Notes: generated by a model from the letters alone, not told the origin. 6,292 nucleotides of DNA from Desulfuromonadaceae bacterium (GCA_028686145.1 JAQUCQ010000207.1:1-6292), one strand, 5' to 3'; counted from the first letter of the stretch, positions 1 to 5,950 are shown. Translations and numbers: made by a program.

Positions 1-358
1 CGTCATCTTTTGAAACCTTGATACCAAGTGACTTCGCCTCCTTCATAGCCAGCAGGTTATCAATCAAACCATCGAGGGCAACCTTCTTCAATCCGAGCAT
101 TTTCTCCATCTCGGGGGGAATCGACTAGCCGTAAATCTGCTGATACATGCTTTTGACACGCTGATACGCGTTCCTGTACTCTTCAAGAGAAATTCGCGTA
201 CCGTCGACTGTGGCAGCATAACCTCCCTTGCCCCGCCCCATTCCGTCACTACCCTGCCCCCACACGAGAAAAATGGTCCCCACAAAGGAAAGAACAATGA
301 TAATAAAGACAAATTTAATGATAAATGATTCTTTCTTCTTGCGGATGAGACTCAACAT
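1..358 (-). pseudogene. SurA/PpiD-type peptidyl-prolyl isomerase, N-terminal part, interrupted by in-frame TAG
   Basis: N-terminal part of a membrane-anchored periplasmic folding factor (SurA_N/PpiD-like); the gene runs off the left edge, so any PPIase domain is not visible. The product starts with a basic cytoplasmic tail (RKKK, residues 6-9), then one hydrophobic segment at about 13-34 ending FLVWG, consistent with a signal anchor. A chaperone-like helical stretch follows (ISLEEYRNAYQRVKSMYQQIYG, about 56-77). The ATG at 358 is preceded by AAGGAG (complement of 368-373) with 9 nt spacing. Codon 78 is TAG (125-127). The same frame then stays open for 41 codons to the edge and reads like the family (SIPPEMEKMLGLKK, LIDNLLAMKEAKSLGI), so this is one gene with a stop in it. 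A nonsense mutation, a sequence error or read-through are all possible; AAG (Lys) to TAG would need a single base change. Family assignment is from memory of motifs. Confidence 0.72.
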
Positions 359-398
359 AAATTGGAACTCCTTCAGAGGGGGTTGAATGTACGTAAAA

Positions 399-415
399 CG
401 CCGCCAAAGGCGGCG
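399..415 (-). promoter_or_regulatory. G+C-rich hairpin at the 5' end of the SurA/PpiD-like leader
   Basis: CGCCGCC (399-405) and GGCGGCG (409-415) form a perfect 7-bp stem closed by a 3-nt loop. On the minus strand it is followed by only TTTT, so it is a poor intrinsic terminator. It begins about 2 nt after the predicted transcription start and ends about 25 nt before the ribosome binding site. A 5' stabilising stem-loop is one reading; an attenuator is another. Confidence 0.45.
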
Positions 416-423
416 GGGGAGTC

Positions 424-452
424 ATAATACTATACGAACAACCTGATTGCAA
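424..452 (-). promoter_or_regulatory. Sigma-70-type promoter of the SurA/PpiD-like gene
   Basis: Read on the minus strand, TTGCAA (452-447) is a 4/6 match to the -35 element. TATTAT (429-424) is a 5/6 match to the -10, and the spacer is exactly 17 nt. Transcription would begin near 417, giving a leader of about 60 nt before the start codon at 358. A 10-bp palindrome CAAGCGCTTG (450-459) overlaps the -35 and could be an operator; this is inference. Confidence 0.55.
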
Positions 453-492
453 GCGCTTGTTTATAGCATTCCTGATCTTGGTGCGGCATGCA

Positions 493-508
493 CGGAAGGA
501 ATCTTCCG
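493..508. repeat. Short inverted repeat in the divergent control region
   Basis: CGGAAG (493-498) and CTTCCG (503-508) are perfect reverse complements around the 4-nt spacer GAAT. The repeat lies between the two divergent transcription units and upstream of the proposed plus-strand promoter. It could be a regulator-binding site or chance; no known regulator motif is recognised. Confidence 0.35.
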
Positions 509-521
509 GCGGAATATATTC

Positions 522-550
522 TTGAGTTTACTTGACCATTCAGGTACGAT
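522..550 (+). promoter_or_regulatory. Weak candidate promoter for the AhbD-like gene
   Basis: TTGAGT (522-527) and TACGAT (545-550) each match the sigma-70 hexamers at 4 of 6 positions with a 17-nt spacer, placing a start near 557 and a leader of about 45 nt. A second -35-like TTGACC at 532-537 has no good -10 at the right distance. The match is weak and rests mainly on position. Confidence 0.3.
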
Positions 551-600
551 TTTGAAGTAACTGTTTAGCCATTTTACTGATTACCGTGTATGGGAGCCAT

Positions 601-1677
601 ATGAGTACAGAATTTGTTCCAAAATGGATTGCGTGGGAAACAACACAACGATGCAACCTCCACTGCGTACACTGCCGATGCTCTTCAGAGCTGACCTCCT
701 CCGAAGGTGATTTTACAACCGAAGAAGGGAAAAAGCTCCTATCTGACATCGCCGACTTTTCCAAGCCGGTCGTGGTTCTTTCCGGCGGCGAACCGCTCCT
801 GCGACCCGACATTTTTGAACTGGCTGAATTCGGCACATCCCTCGGCCTGCGCATGTGTATGGCCACCAACGGCTCACTGGTTACGGATGAGATCTGCCAG
901 AAAATGAAACAAGCCGACATAAAAATGGTTTCGCTGTCTCTTGATGGCTCCAACGCCGAAATTCATGACAACTTCCGCCAGTCTCCCGGTTCTTTTGAGG
1001 GAGTCGTCCGCGCGGCAGAAATCTTCCGGCGCAACGGGCAAAAATTCCTGATCAACTCATCATTCACCAAGCGCAATCAAACTGACATCGCAGCCACCTT
1101 CAAGACGGCAAAAGGTTTGGGTGCCACCGCCTGGTACATGTTTATGATTGTTCCGACCGGCCGTGGCGAGGAAATCATGAGTGAACTGATTTCAAAAGAG
1201 GACTATGAAGAGATTCTGGATTGGCACTACCAGCAGGAAAAACTGGAGGACGATATTCTGATGCGCCCGACCTGTGCTCCTCACTACTACAGAATTGTGC
1301 CACAGAAAGCCAAGGCCGAGGGGGCTAAATTCGAACGCCGCTCACTGACCTTCTCCACCGGGGGCGGAAAAGGATGTATTGCGGCACAATCCATCTGCCT
1401 GATAGACTGTTTTGGCAATGTAAAGCCATGTTCTTATTTCCACCGGGCTGCAGGCAACGTCAAAGAAACCCCTTTCCGGGAAATCTGGGAAAAGTCCGAA
1501 CTTTTCAACAACCTGCGTGACTTCAAGTCATACAAGGGGAAATGCGGCCAGTGCGAGTATCTCAACGTCTGCGGCGGTTGCCGCGCCAGAGCCGATGCTG
1601 TATATGGCGATTACATGGAAGAGGAACCGTTCTGCAACTATGTGCCAATTAAAATGCAGAAGGAAAATGCCAAATAA
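601..1677 (+). CDS. ahbD: Radical SAM/SPASM protein, probable AhbD haem b synthase
   Basis: Probable last enzyme of the siroheme-dependent haem route: AhbD oxidatively decarboxylates two propionates of Fe-coproporphyrin III to vinyl groups, giving haem b in the cytoplasm. Numbered from the ATG at 601 (358 aa), the radical SAM cluster motif CxxxCxxC is C18, C22, C25, followed by the SAM-binding GGEP at 62-65. A distinctive RPTCAPHYYRI segment is at about 222-232. The C-terminal SPASM-type cysteines are C259, C266, C270, C277, C315, C318, C324, C327 and C345, enough for an auxiliary [4Fe-4S] cluster. GGGAG (592-596) sits 4 nt before this ATG; an in-frame GTG at 586 would add five residues and is less likely. 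The gene stands alone here, without ahbA, ahbB or ahbC. AhbC, NirJ and peptide-modifying SPASM proteins share the fold. The choice of AhbD rests on the PTCAPHYY segment and overall likeness. Confidence 0.72.
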   Translation: MSTEFVPKWIAWETTQRCNLHCVHCRCSSELTSSEGDFTTEEGKKLLSDIADFSKPVVVLSGGEPLLRPDIFELAEFGTSLGLRMCMATNGSLVTDEICQKMKQADIKMVSLSLDGSNAEIHDNFRQSPGSFEGVVRAAEIFRRNGQKFLINSSFTKRNQTDIAATFKTAKGLGATAWYMFMIVPTGRGEEIMSELISKEDYEEILDWHYQQEKLEDDILMRPTCAPHYYRIVPQKAKAEGAKFERRSLTFSTGGGKGCIAAQSICLIDCFGNVKPCSYFHRAAGNVKETPFREIWEKSELFNNLRDFKSYKGKCGQCEYLNVCGGCRARADAVYGDYMEEEPFCNYVPIKMQKENAK

Positions 1678-1689
1678 CTCATTTTACTG

Positions 1690-1718
1690 TTGACAGCATC
1701 GACCTGAAACGTTATAAG
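1690..1718 (+). promoter_or_regulatory. Strong promoter of the tRNA-Phe gene
   Basis: A perfect -35 TTGACA (1690-1695), a 17-nt spacer and the -10 TATAAG (1713-1718, 5/6) lie 13 nt after the upstream stop codon. The predicted start near 1725 is just ahead of the mature tRNA 5' end at 1731, as expected for a stable-RNA promoter. Confidence 0.75.
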
Positions 1719-1730
1719 AGAAATCCTTTT

Positions 1731-1806
1731 GCCCAGGTAGCTCAGTCGGTAGAGCAGAGGATTGAAAATCCTCGTGTCGGCGGTTCGATTCCGTCCCTGG
1801 GCACCA
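1731..1806 (+). tRNA. tRNA-Phe (anticodon GAA)
   Basis: Complete 76-nt cloverleaf with the CCA end encoded. The acceptor stem is GCCCAGG paired with CCTGGGC. The D-arm region is GCTC-AGTCGGTA-GAGC, the anticodon stem GAGGA/TCCTC carries loop TTGAAAA with anticodon GAA, and the T-arm is GGCGG-TTCGATT-CCGTC with one G-U pair. It decodes UUC/UUU. It has its own promoter upstream and terminator directly downstream, so it forms a single-gene unit. Confidence 0.96.
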
Positions 1807-1814
1807 TAGAATTC

Positions 1815-1850
1815 AAGCACTTACGGCAAAACCGTAAGTGCTTTTTTCTT
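1815..1850 (+). terminator. Intrinsic terminator after tRNA-Phe
   Basis: A 12-bp perfect stem, AAGCACTTACGG (1815-1826) with CCGTAAGTGCTT (1832-1843), closes a 5-nt loop CAAAA. It is followed by a run of T residues with one interruption (TTTTTTCTT). It starts 9 nt after the tRNA CCA. Confidence 0.88.
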
Positions 1851-1917
1851 ATCTACTTGTCACACCTATTTTCAGAGCCTCTTTACACATTCAGGCCGGG
1901 TTCAGGTAGTTTAATAC

Positions 1918-1946
1918 TTGACTCTAGCTCTTTACTTCAGTATTAA
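1918..1946 (+). promoter_or_regulatory. Promoter of the tRNA-Leu gene
   Basis: TTGACT (1918-1923, 5/6 for -35), a 17-nt spacer and TATTAA (1941-1946, 4/6 for -10) precede the mature tRNA 5' end at 1955 by 8 nt. Spacing and position fit a stable-RNA promoter, and the terminator at 1815-1850 separates it from the tRNA-Phe unit. Confidence 0.6.
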
Positions 1947-1954
1947 TTCTGTAT

Positions 1955-2041
1955 GCCCGGATGGCGAAATTGGTAGACGCAAGGGACTTAAAATCCCTCG
2001 GCTTAACCGCCATGCCGGTTCGATTCCGGCTCCGGGCACCA
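1955..2041 (+). tRNA. tRNA-Leu (anticodon UAA)
   Basis: Complete 87-nt class II tRNA with encoded CCA. The acceptor stem is GCCCGGA paired with TCCGGGC, and the anticodon stem AGGGA/TCCCT carries loop CTTAAAA with anticodon TAA. The long variable arm (CGG-CTTAA-CCG) is diagnostic of Leu/Ser/Tyr types. The T-arm is GCCGG-TTCGATT-CCGGC. It decodes UUA and UUG. The D-loop (AAATTGGTAGAC) is typical of bacterial tRNA-Leu. No duplicated tRNA 3' end, the usual sign of an integrated element, is seen downstream. Confidence 0.95.
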
Positions 2042-2050
2042 CTTAAATTT

Positions 2051-2085
2051 AAAAGGCTAACCATTTAGAGCGGTTAGCCTTTTTT
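2051..2085 (+). terminator. Intrinsic terminator after tRNA-Leu
   Basis: AAAAGGCTAACC (2051-2062) pairs with GGTTAGCCTTTT (2072-2083) as a 12-bp stem around a 9-nt loop and runs into a T tract. The A-run on the left arm makes it partly two-way, but no minus-strand gene is present that would use it. Confidence 0.85.
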
Positions 2086-2092
2086 AGTTTTT

Positions 2093-2110
2093 ATCAATTA
2101 AATCAATTAA
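2093..2110. repeat. Tandem 9-bp repeat ATCAATTAA x2
   Basis: Two abutting identical copies of ATCAATTAA occupy 2093-2101 and 2102-2110; the core CAATTA occurs again at 2137-2142. They open the gene-free stretch 2086-2416, which has no ORF with coding character on either strand. In AT-rich sequence this may be chance. Confidence 0.4.
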
Positions 2111-2122
2111 CATACCACCATC

Positions 2123-2136
2123 AAGTGAATTCACTT
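2123..2136. promoter_or_regulatory. 14-bp perfect palindrome, candidate operator
   Basis: AAGTGAATTCACTT reads the same on both strands with no spacer, which suits binding of a dimeric regulator better than an RNA hairpin (no loop). It lies about 280 nt upstream of the hybrid kinase start and about 40 nt after the tRNA-Leu terminator. No known regulator site is recognised, and the function is inference. Confidence 0.35.
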
Positions 2137-2284
2137 CAATTACAGCATGATGCTTAATTTCGCATAGTCACCAGAGCACATCGGACCTATTCCATATTTT
2201 GGCTTCGGCAATCATTAACTCGCACGTGCTTTTTTATTGCTCTGTAACTTTATGTACGCTAGGTTGGCTCTAATCAACACGTGG

Positions 2285-2304
2285 TGGCAGATCATCATCT
2301 GCCA
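2285..2304. repeat. 8-bp stem-loop upstream of the hybrid kinase
   Basis: TGGCAGAT (2285-2292) and ATCTGCCA (2297-2304) are perfect reverse complements around CATC. There is no T run directly after, so it is not a convincing terminator on either strand. It lies about 60 nt upstream of the proposed -10 for the kinase operon, a position suited to an activator or repressor site. Confidence 0.4.
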
Positions 2305-2340
2305 TATCCTTTAAAATATTTAAAAACTGTGAAAATTATT

Positions 2341-2368
2341 TTTAACATTTCAAAAAAAAGCATACAAT
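2341..2368 (+). promoter_or_regulatory. Candidate promoter of the kinase-NRDE-acpH operon
   Basis: TACAAT (2363-2368) is a 5/6 match to the -10 element. Upstream is an AT-rich tract with an eight-A run; the best -35 (TTTAAC, 2341-2346, 16-nt spacer) matches only 3/6, which would fit a promoter needing an activator. Transcription would start near 2375, downstream of the GTG at 2369, which supports translation from the ATG at 2417. Confidence 0.35.
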
Positions 2369-2416
2369 GTGCTCTCACCTTTTTATCGCATACACCAGGA
2401 AAACAGGAACCAACCA

Positions 2417-4513
2417 ATGGATGCAAGCGATTATCATAAAATCAGGCAACTGTTCGATGACTACCTGAGGATGTATTCATCCCGCGATGACCTCCTTACC
2501 ACGTATTTCAGCAATGACTTTTCAGGTTTTACCGGTGGCGGTGATTTTCTCGTCAAAGATCGGGAGGAATGGGTTGCTATTACCCGTCAGGATTTTGCTC
2601 AGGTCAAAGAGCCACTTACTATCAAACTCAATGACCTTGCTATCCAGTCTCTTGCTGATACGATCGCCGTTGCGACCGGTTTTTTCACCATTCAACTTCC
2701 CATTAAAGACCATATCCTGTCACGGGAAACAGCCCGCCTGGTGCTGATTTTTCGCAACGAATCCGCAGGATGGAAAATCTCACACAGCAGCATTTCCATT
2801 CCCTACCATTTGGTTCGTAGCGGCGAAGTCTATCCGATGCAGGAACTGGAGGAGCGCAACCGATTTCTGGAAGAGCTGGTTGTTGAACGGACTCAGCAGC
2901 TTTCCGAAGCTAACACCAGACTGCAACGAACTAATGATGAGCTGGCAAAGGAGATCCTGGAACATACACACGCCGAGGAGGCACTGCGAGAGAGTGAGGC
3001 CCATTACCGCCTGTTGGCAGAGGAAGCGTCAGACGTAATATGGCAACTTGACAGTGACTATCGTTTTACCTACATCAGCCCCGCAGACGAACGGCTGCGC
3101 GGCTTCAAGGCCGACGAAGTCATTGGCCGTCATGTTTTTGAATTTCTTACCGAAGAGGGGATCACAGAGCTTCAGAAAATGGCTCGCATCAGATTGGAGG
3201 CTGAACAGCGTGGCATAAAGGTAGGCACCCAGACCTTTGAAGCAGAGCACCAATGCAAAGATGGCAGATGGATATGGGTGGAAATAAGCTACACATCCAA
3301 ACGCGATGCATACGGTGCAGTCACCGGCTTCCACGGTATATCGCGAGAAATAACCGAACGCAAAGAGCGTGACAAGGAACTGCTGAAAATTGAAAAGCTG
3401 GAATCACTGGGTGCCCTCGCCGGAGGTATTGCCCACGATTTCAACAATATACTGACCGGAATCATGGGAAACATATCTTTTGCCCAAATGTTTCTTGACC
3501 CCACCCATAAGTCTCGCAACCCATTGGCTGAAGCCGAAAAAGCATCAGTGCGGGCCGGCGAACTTGCCCATCAGCTACTAACCTTTGCCCGCGGCGGTGA
3601 ACCGGTAAAAAAAGTATTTTCACTGCAGCATCTGATTAATGAATCCATCTCGCTGTTTCTGCGTGGCTCGAACGTAAAGGGAATAATCGAAATTCCCGAC
3701 TCGATCCATGCGATCGAAGCAGATGAAGGGCAGATGAACCAGGCATGCCACAATATTATCATCAACGCTGCGCAATCGATGCCGGAAGGCGGGACTCTGA
3801 CGGTCACCGCACAGAACGAGATGCTGTACAATGCAAATGCCATGAACCTCCCGGGCGGCAGTTATGTCAGATTGTCATTCGCAGATCAGGGCAGCGGAAT
3901 ATCAGATGCCCACCTGAAAAAAATATTTGATCCCTACTTTACGACCAAGACCGATGGGAACGGACTTGGACTTGCTTCAGTCCACTCAATAGTCAGTAGA
4001 CATGGCGGGCATATTGGCGTCAATTCAGTTACCGGTAAAGGTACGACATTCACAATCCACCTGCCATCGCTCGGCGAGACATACGCAAAACATCAAACGA
4101 GCTCTGTCACGCAGACGCCCGGGGTTCATTCCGGCGGAGCTATTCTCCTCATGGACGACGAGGAGATGATCCGGGATATGACAGCTGAAATGCTGGAATA
4201 TCTGGGATACCAGACAACAACGTGTGATAACGGCGCGACGGCAATTACGGAGTATAGTGCTGCAATGAAGTCAGGATCGGCATTTTCAGCGGTTATCATG
4301 GATCTTACCATACCTGGAGGCATGGGAGGGAAGGAGGCGGCTCAGCAGATACTTGCCATCGATCCGAAAGCGTGCCTGATTGTGTCGAGCGGTTATTCAA
4401 ACGATCCGATTATGTCTGACTACAGTTCCTACGGCTTTAATGCTGCGATAGCGAAGCCATACAAAATATCCGAATTCGAGCAACTGCTGAGCGTTGTTTT
4501 ATCCGCACGGTAG
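2417..4513 (+). CDS. Hybrid sensor histidine kinase: SnoaL-like - coiled coil - PAS - HisKA/HATPase - receiver
   Basis: Cytosolic hybrid sensor kinase (698 aa from this ATG, no membrane segment). Residues about 5-135 look like a SnoaL/NTF2-type fold (DYHKIRQLFDDYL; VKDREEW; FRNESAGWKISHSSIS). A charged coiled coil (about 142-192) follows, then a PAS domain (about 193-313). The H-box GGIAHDFNN has phospho-acceptor H340. The ATPase part has the N-box (N446, N450), DQGSGI (D490), FDPYFTTK (504-511) and GNGLGLA (514-520). The C-terminal receiver has acidic D580/D581, phospho-acceptor D629 (VIMDL) and K680 (AIAKPYK), so all catalytic residues are present. An ATG with AGGA 8 nt upstream (2405-2408) is preferred to the in-frame GTG at 2369, which adds 16 residues and has no clear ribosome site. 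The stop is 17 nt before the next gene, suggesting an operon. No DNA-binding output or partner regulator is present; signal and target are unknown. Confidence 0.9.
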   Translation: MDASDYHKIRQLFDDYLRMYSSRDDLLTTYFSNDFSGFTGGGDFLVKDREEWVAITRQDFAQVKEPLTIKLNDLAIQSLADTIAVATGFFTIQLPIKDHILSRETARLVLIFRNESAGWKISHSSISIPYHLVRSGEVYPMQELEERNRFLEELVVERTQQLSEANTRLQRTNDELAKEILEHTHAEEALRESEAHYRLLAEEASDVIWQLDSDYRFTYISPADERLRGFKADEVIGRHVFEFLTEEGITELQKMARIRLEAEQRGIKVGTQTFEAEHQCKDGRWIWVEISYTSKRDAYGAVTGFHGISREITERKERDKELLKIEKLESLGALAGGIAHDFNNILTGIMGNISFAQMFLDPTHKSRNPLAEAEKASVRAGELAHQLLTFARGGEPVKKVFSLQHLINESISLFLRGSNVKGIIEIPDSIHAIEADEGQMNQACHNIIINAAQSMPEGGTLTVTAQNEMLYNANAMNLPGGSYVRLSFADQGSGISDAHLKKIFDPYFTTKTDGNGLGLASVHSIVSRHGGHIGVNSVTGKGTTFTIHLPSLGETYAKHQTSSVTQTPGVHSGGAILLMDDEEMIRDMTAEMLEYLGYQTTTCDNGATAITEYSAAMKSGSAFSAVIMDLTIPGGMGGKEAAQQILAIDPKACLIVSSGYSNDPIMSDYSSYGFNAAIAKPYKISEFEQLLSVVLSAR

Positions 4514-4530
4514 CCACAATACCCGACACC

Positions 4531-5310
4531 ATGTGCCTGATTGTCTTTGCCTATAACTGCCATCCCGCCTACCACCTAATTCTGGGTGCCAATCGTGACG
4601 AGTTCCGCAATCGTCCTACTGACCCGGCCGAGTTCTGGAGCAATGCCCCGCACATTCTGGCGGGGCGGGACAGAGTTGCCGGGGGGACATGGCTTGGGGT
4701 CACAACGGACGGCAAACTGGCTGCCATCACCAATTATCGCTCCCCACAAGAACAGGGTGACGTTTCCACATCGCGCGGTAGACTGGTTTCCGCATATCTA
4801 CAGAATCCGCTGATGACGCCCGGTAAATTCCAGTCCCTTCTCAATCATGATGGCGCGCACTACAAAGGGCTTAACCTGTTGTATGGCACCGCCACTGAAC
4901 TGCATTATTTTACTAACCGGGGCGGCTCTTCAGGCCCGGTCACTCCGGGAATCCACGGACTTTCCAACCACCTGCTCGACACCCGTTGGCCCAAAGTAGC
5001 TGCTGCCACGTCGCGACTCGAATCCGTCCTGCAAGATGCTCAGGTAGATCCTGACCAGATTTTTGCAGCACTGGCAGATCCGACCCCGTTTCCCGTTGAC
5101 ATGCTGCCCGACACTGGAGTCGGTCCCGACCGCGAACGGCTGCTCTCGCCAATTTTCATCGACAACGAAAGCTATGGAACCCGTTCAACAACAGTGCTGC
5201 TGATCAGCCGGAGCGGATTGGTTACGTTCATGGAGCGGACCTTTGACCGTTCCCCCAGTTCCTCAACTCTGCTACGGTACAGTTTTCAGGTCAGGCTTCC
5301 CATCTCATGA
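4531..5310 (+). CDS. NRDE (TANGO2-family) protein, Ntn-hydrolase-like
   Basis: Member of the NRDE/TANGO2 family (DUF833), 259 aa, close to the usual bacterial length. It begins MCLIVFAY, leaving Cys2 as the potential N-terminal nucleophile after Met removal, as in Ntn hydrolases. The family-naming NRDEF is at 21-25. Other conserved blocks are AGGTWLG (50-56), ITNYR (66-70), SRGRLV (81-86), GLSNHLLDTRWPKV (143-156) and YGTRSTTVLL (215-224). No signal peptide or membrane segment is visible, so it is probably cytosolic. There is no clear Shine-Dalgarno before the ATG; with 17 nt from the kinase stop, translation may depend on the upstream gene. Its last codons overlap acpH by 4 nt (ATGA). Biochemical activity of the family is unsettled: eukaryotic TANGO2 has been linked to haem trafficking and to acyl-CoA metabolism. 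The family call is firm; the function is open. Confidence 0.88.
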   Translation: MCLIVFAYNCHPAYHLILGANRDEFRNRPTDPAEFWSNAPHILAGRDRVAGGTWLGVTTDGKLAAITNYRSPQEQGDVSTSRGRLVSAYLQNPLMTPGKFQSLLNHDGAHYKGLNLLYGTATELHYFTNRGGSSGPVTPGIHGLSNHLLDTRWPKVAAATSRLESVLQDAQVDPDQIFAALADPTPFPVDMLPDTGVGPDRERLLSPIFIDNESYGTRSTTVLLISRSGLVTFMERTFDRSPSSSTLLRYSFQVRLPIS

Positions 5311-5897
5311 ACTTTCTTTTTCACATGCTGCTTTCCGGAGCAAACAATCAGATTCTGGCCGGCAACTTCATGGGGGACTTCGTCAAAGGTCCACTAACGG
5401 ACCGGTTTCCTGAAAAAATACGGCAGGGGGTTACCCTGCACCGCAGAATAGATTCTTTCGCCAGCCGAAACGATTTGTTCCAGCAAAGCAGGCGACGCCT
5501 TGACCCGCACTACGGTCTGTATCGTGGGGTGCTGGTCGATCTGTTCTATGATCATTATCTGGTCAGGGAGTGGAGTTGCTGGTCGGATGAACCGTTTGAC
5601 CCATATCTTGCCAGAACCAGGTCGGCCATTGAGCAGCACCGAAACGAATTGCCCGAACAGTTGCAAAAGCTGATACCAGTGATCTTTGATGAACTGCTGC
5701 CGTCCTATGGAGAGGTGAGCGGAATCGGAAGTGCCTTGGAACGCATGTCACGAAGGGTACTGCGCTCCAATCCGTTGGCCGGGGGCGAGGTAGAACTGAT
5801 TCGGCATTATGATGACTTGAAGTCTGATTTCCACGACTTCATGCCTCAGGCACGCAGCTTTGCGGCCGACTTTATCGCTACAGAAACTAACTATTAG
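5307..5897 (+). CDS. acpH: Acyl-carrier-protein phosphodiesterase (AcpH family, DUF479)
   Basis: Probable ACP phosphodiesterase, 196 aa against 193 for E. coli AcpH. It would hydrolyse 4'-phosphopantetheine from holo-ACP, giving apo-ACP in the cytosol, using a metal site of the HD-phosphatase type. The start MNFLFH matches the MNFLAH of E. coli AcpH. Conserved blocks are GNFMGDFVKG (19-28, with D24), the HRRID signature (45-49), the VDLFYDHYL segment (77-85, with D78, D82, H83) and a C-terminal HYDDLKSDFHDFMP stretch (167-180). The ATG at 5307 overlaps the TGA of the NRDE gene and has only a weak AGG 11 nt upstream, so translational coupling is likely. It ends in two consecutive stops, TAG then TGA. 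Some relatives are annotated only as DUF479 proteins; other phosphodiester substrates cannot be excluded. Confidence 0.85.
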   Translation: MNFLFHMLLSGANNQILAGNFMGDFVKGPLTDRFPEKIRQGVTLHRRIDSFASRNDLFQQSRRRLDPHYGLYRGVLVDLFYDHYLVREWSCWSDEPFDPYLARTRSAIEQHRNELPEQLQKLIPVIFDELLPSYGEVSGIGSALERMSRRVLRSNPLAGGEVELIRHYDDLKSDFHDFMPQARSFAADFIATETNY

Positions 5898-5950
5898 TGA
5901 AGCGGCAGAGGGGTTAAGATTGTTACTTAAAAAACTCCATCGACAACTTC

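Noticed and set aside
478..492. Sigma-54-like TTGG...GC upstream of the AhbD-like gene
   Set aside because: The GG and GC dinucleotides are 8 nt apart instead of the required 10, and the rest of the consensus is absent.
1638..1820. 60-codon minus-strand ORF containing GRNRTADTRIF
   Set aside because: It is the well-known spurious translation of the antisense of a tRNA gene; it overlies tRNA-Phe and the end of the radical SAM gene.
2223..2235. GCACGTGC followed by a T run, resembling a terminator
   Set aside because: The palindrome has no loop and cannot form a stable hairpin; pairing with the distant AGCAC at 2175-2179 is too weak.
2172..2244. Inverted repeat CAGAGCA (2172-2178) / TGCTCTG (2238-2244)
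   Set aside because: Seven bases separated by 59 nt is within chance for this region, and no internal structure or target-site duplication supports a mobile-element remnant.
2369..2416. GTG start for the hybrid kinase adding 16 residues
   Set aside because: There is no ribosome binding site before it, it overlaps the likely -10 element, and the ATG at 2417 has a proper AGGA at 8 nt.
1955..2416. Possible integration site at the tRNA-Leu 3' end
   Set aside because: No repeat of the tRNA 3' end is seen downstream and no integrase is present; the only sequence shared with tRNA-Phe is the conserved T-arm.
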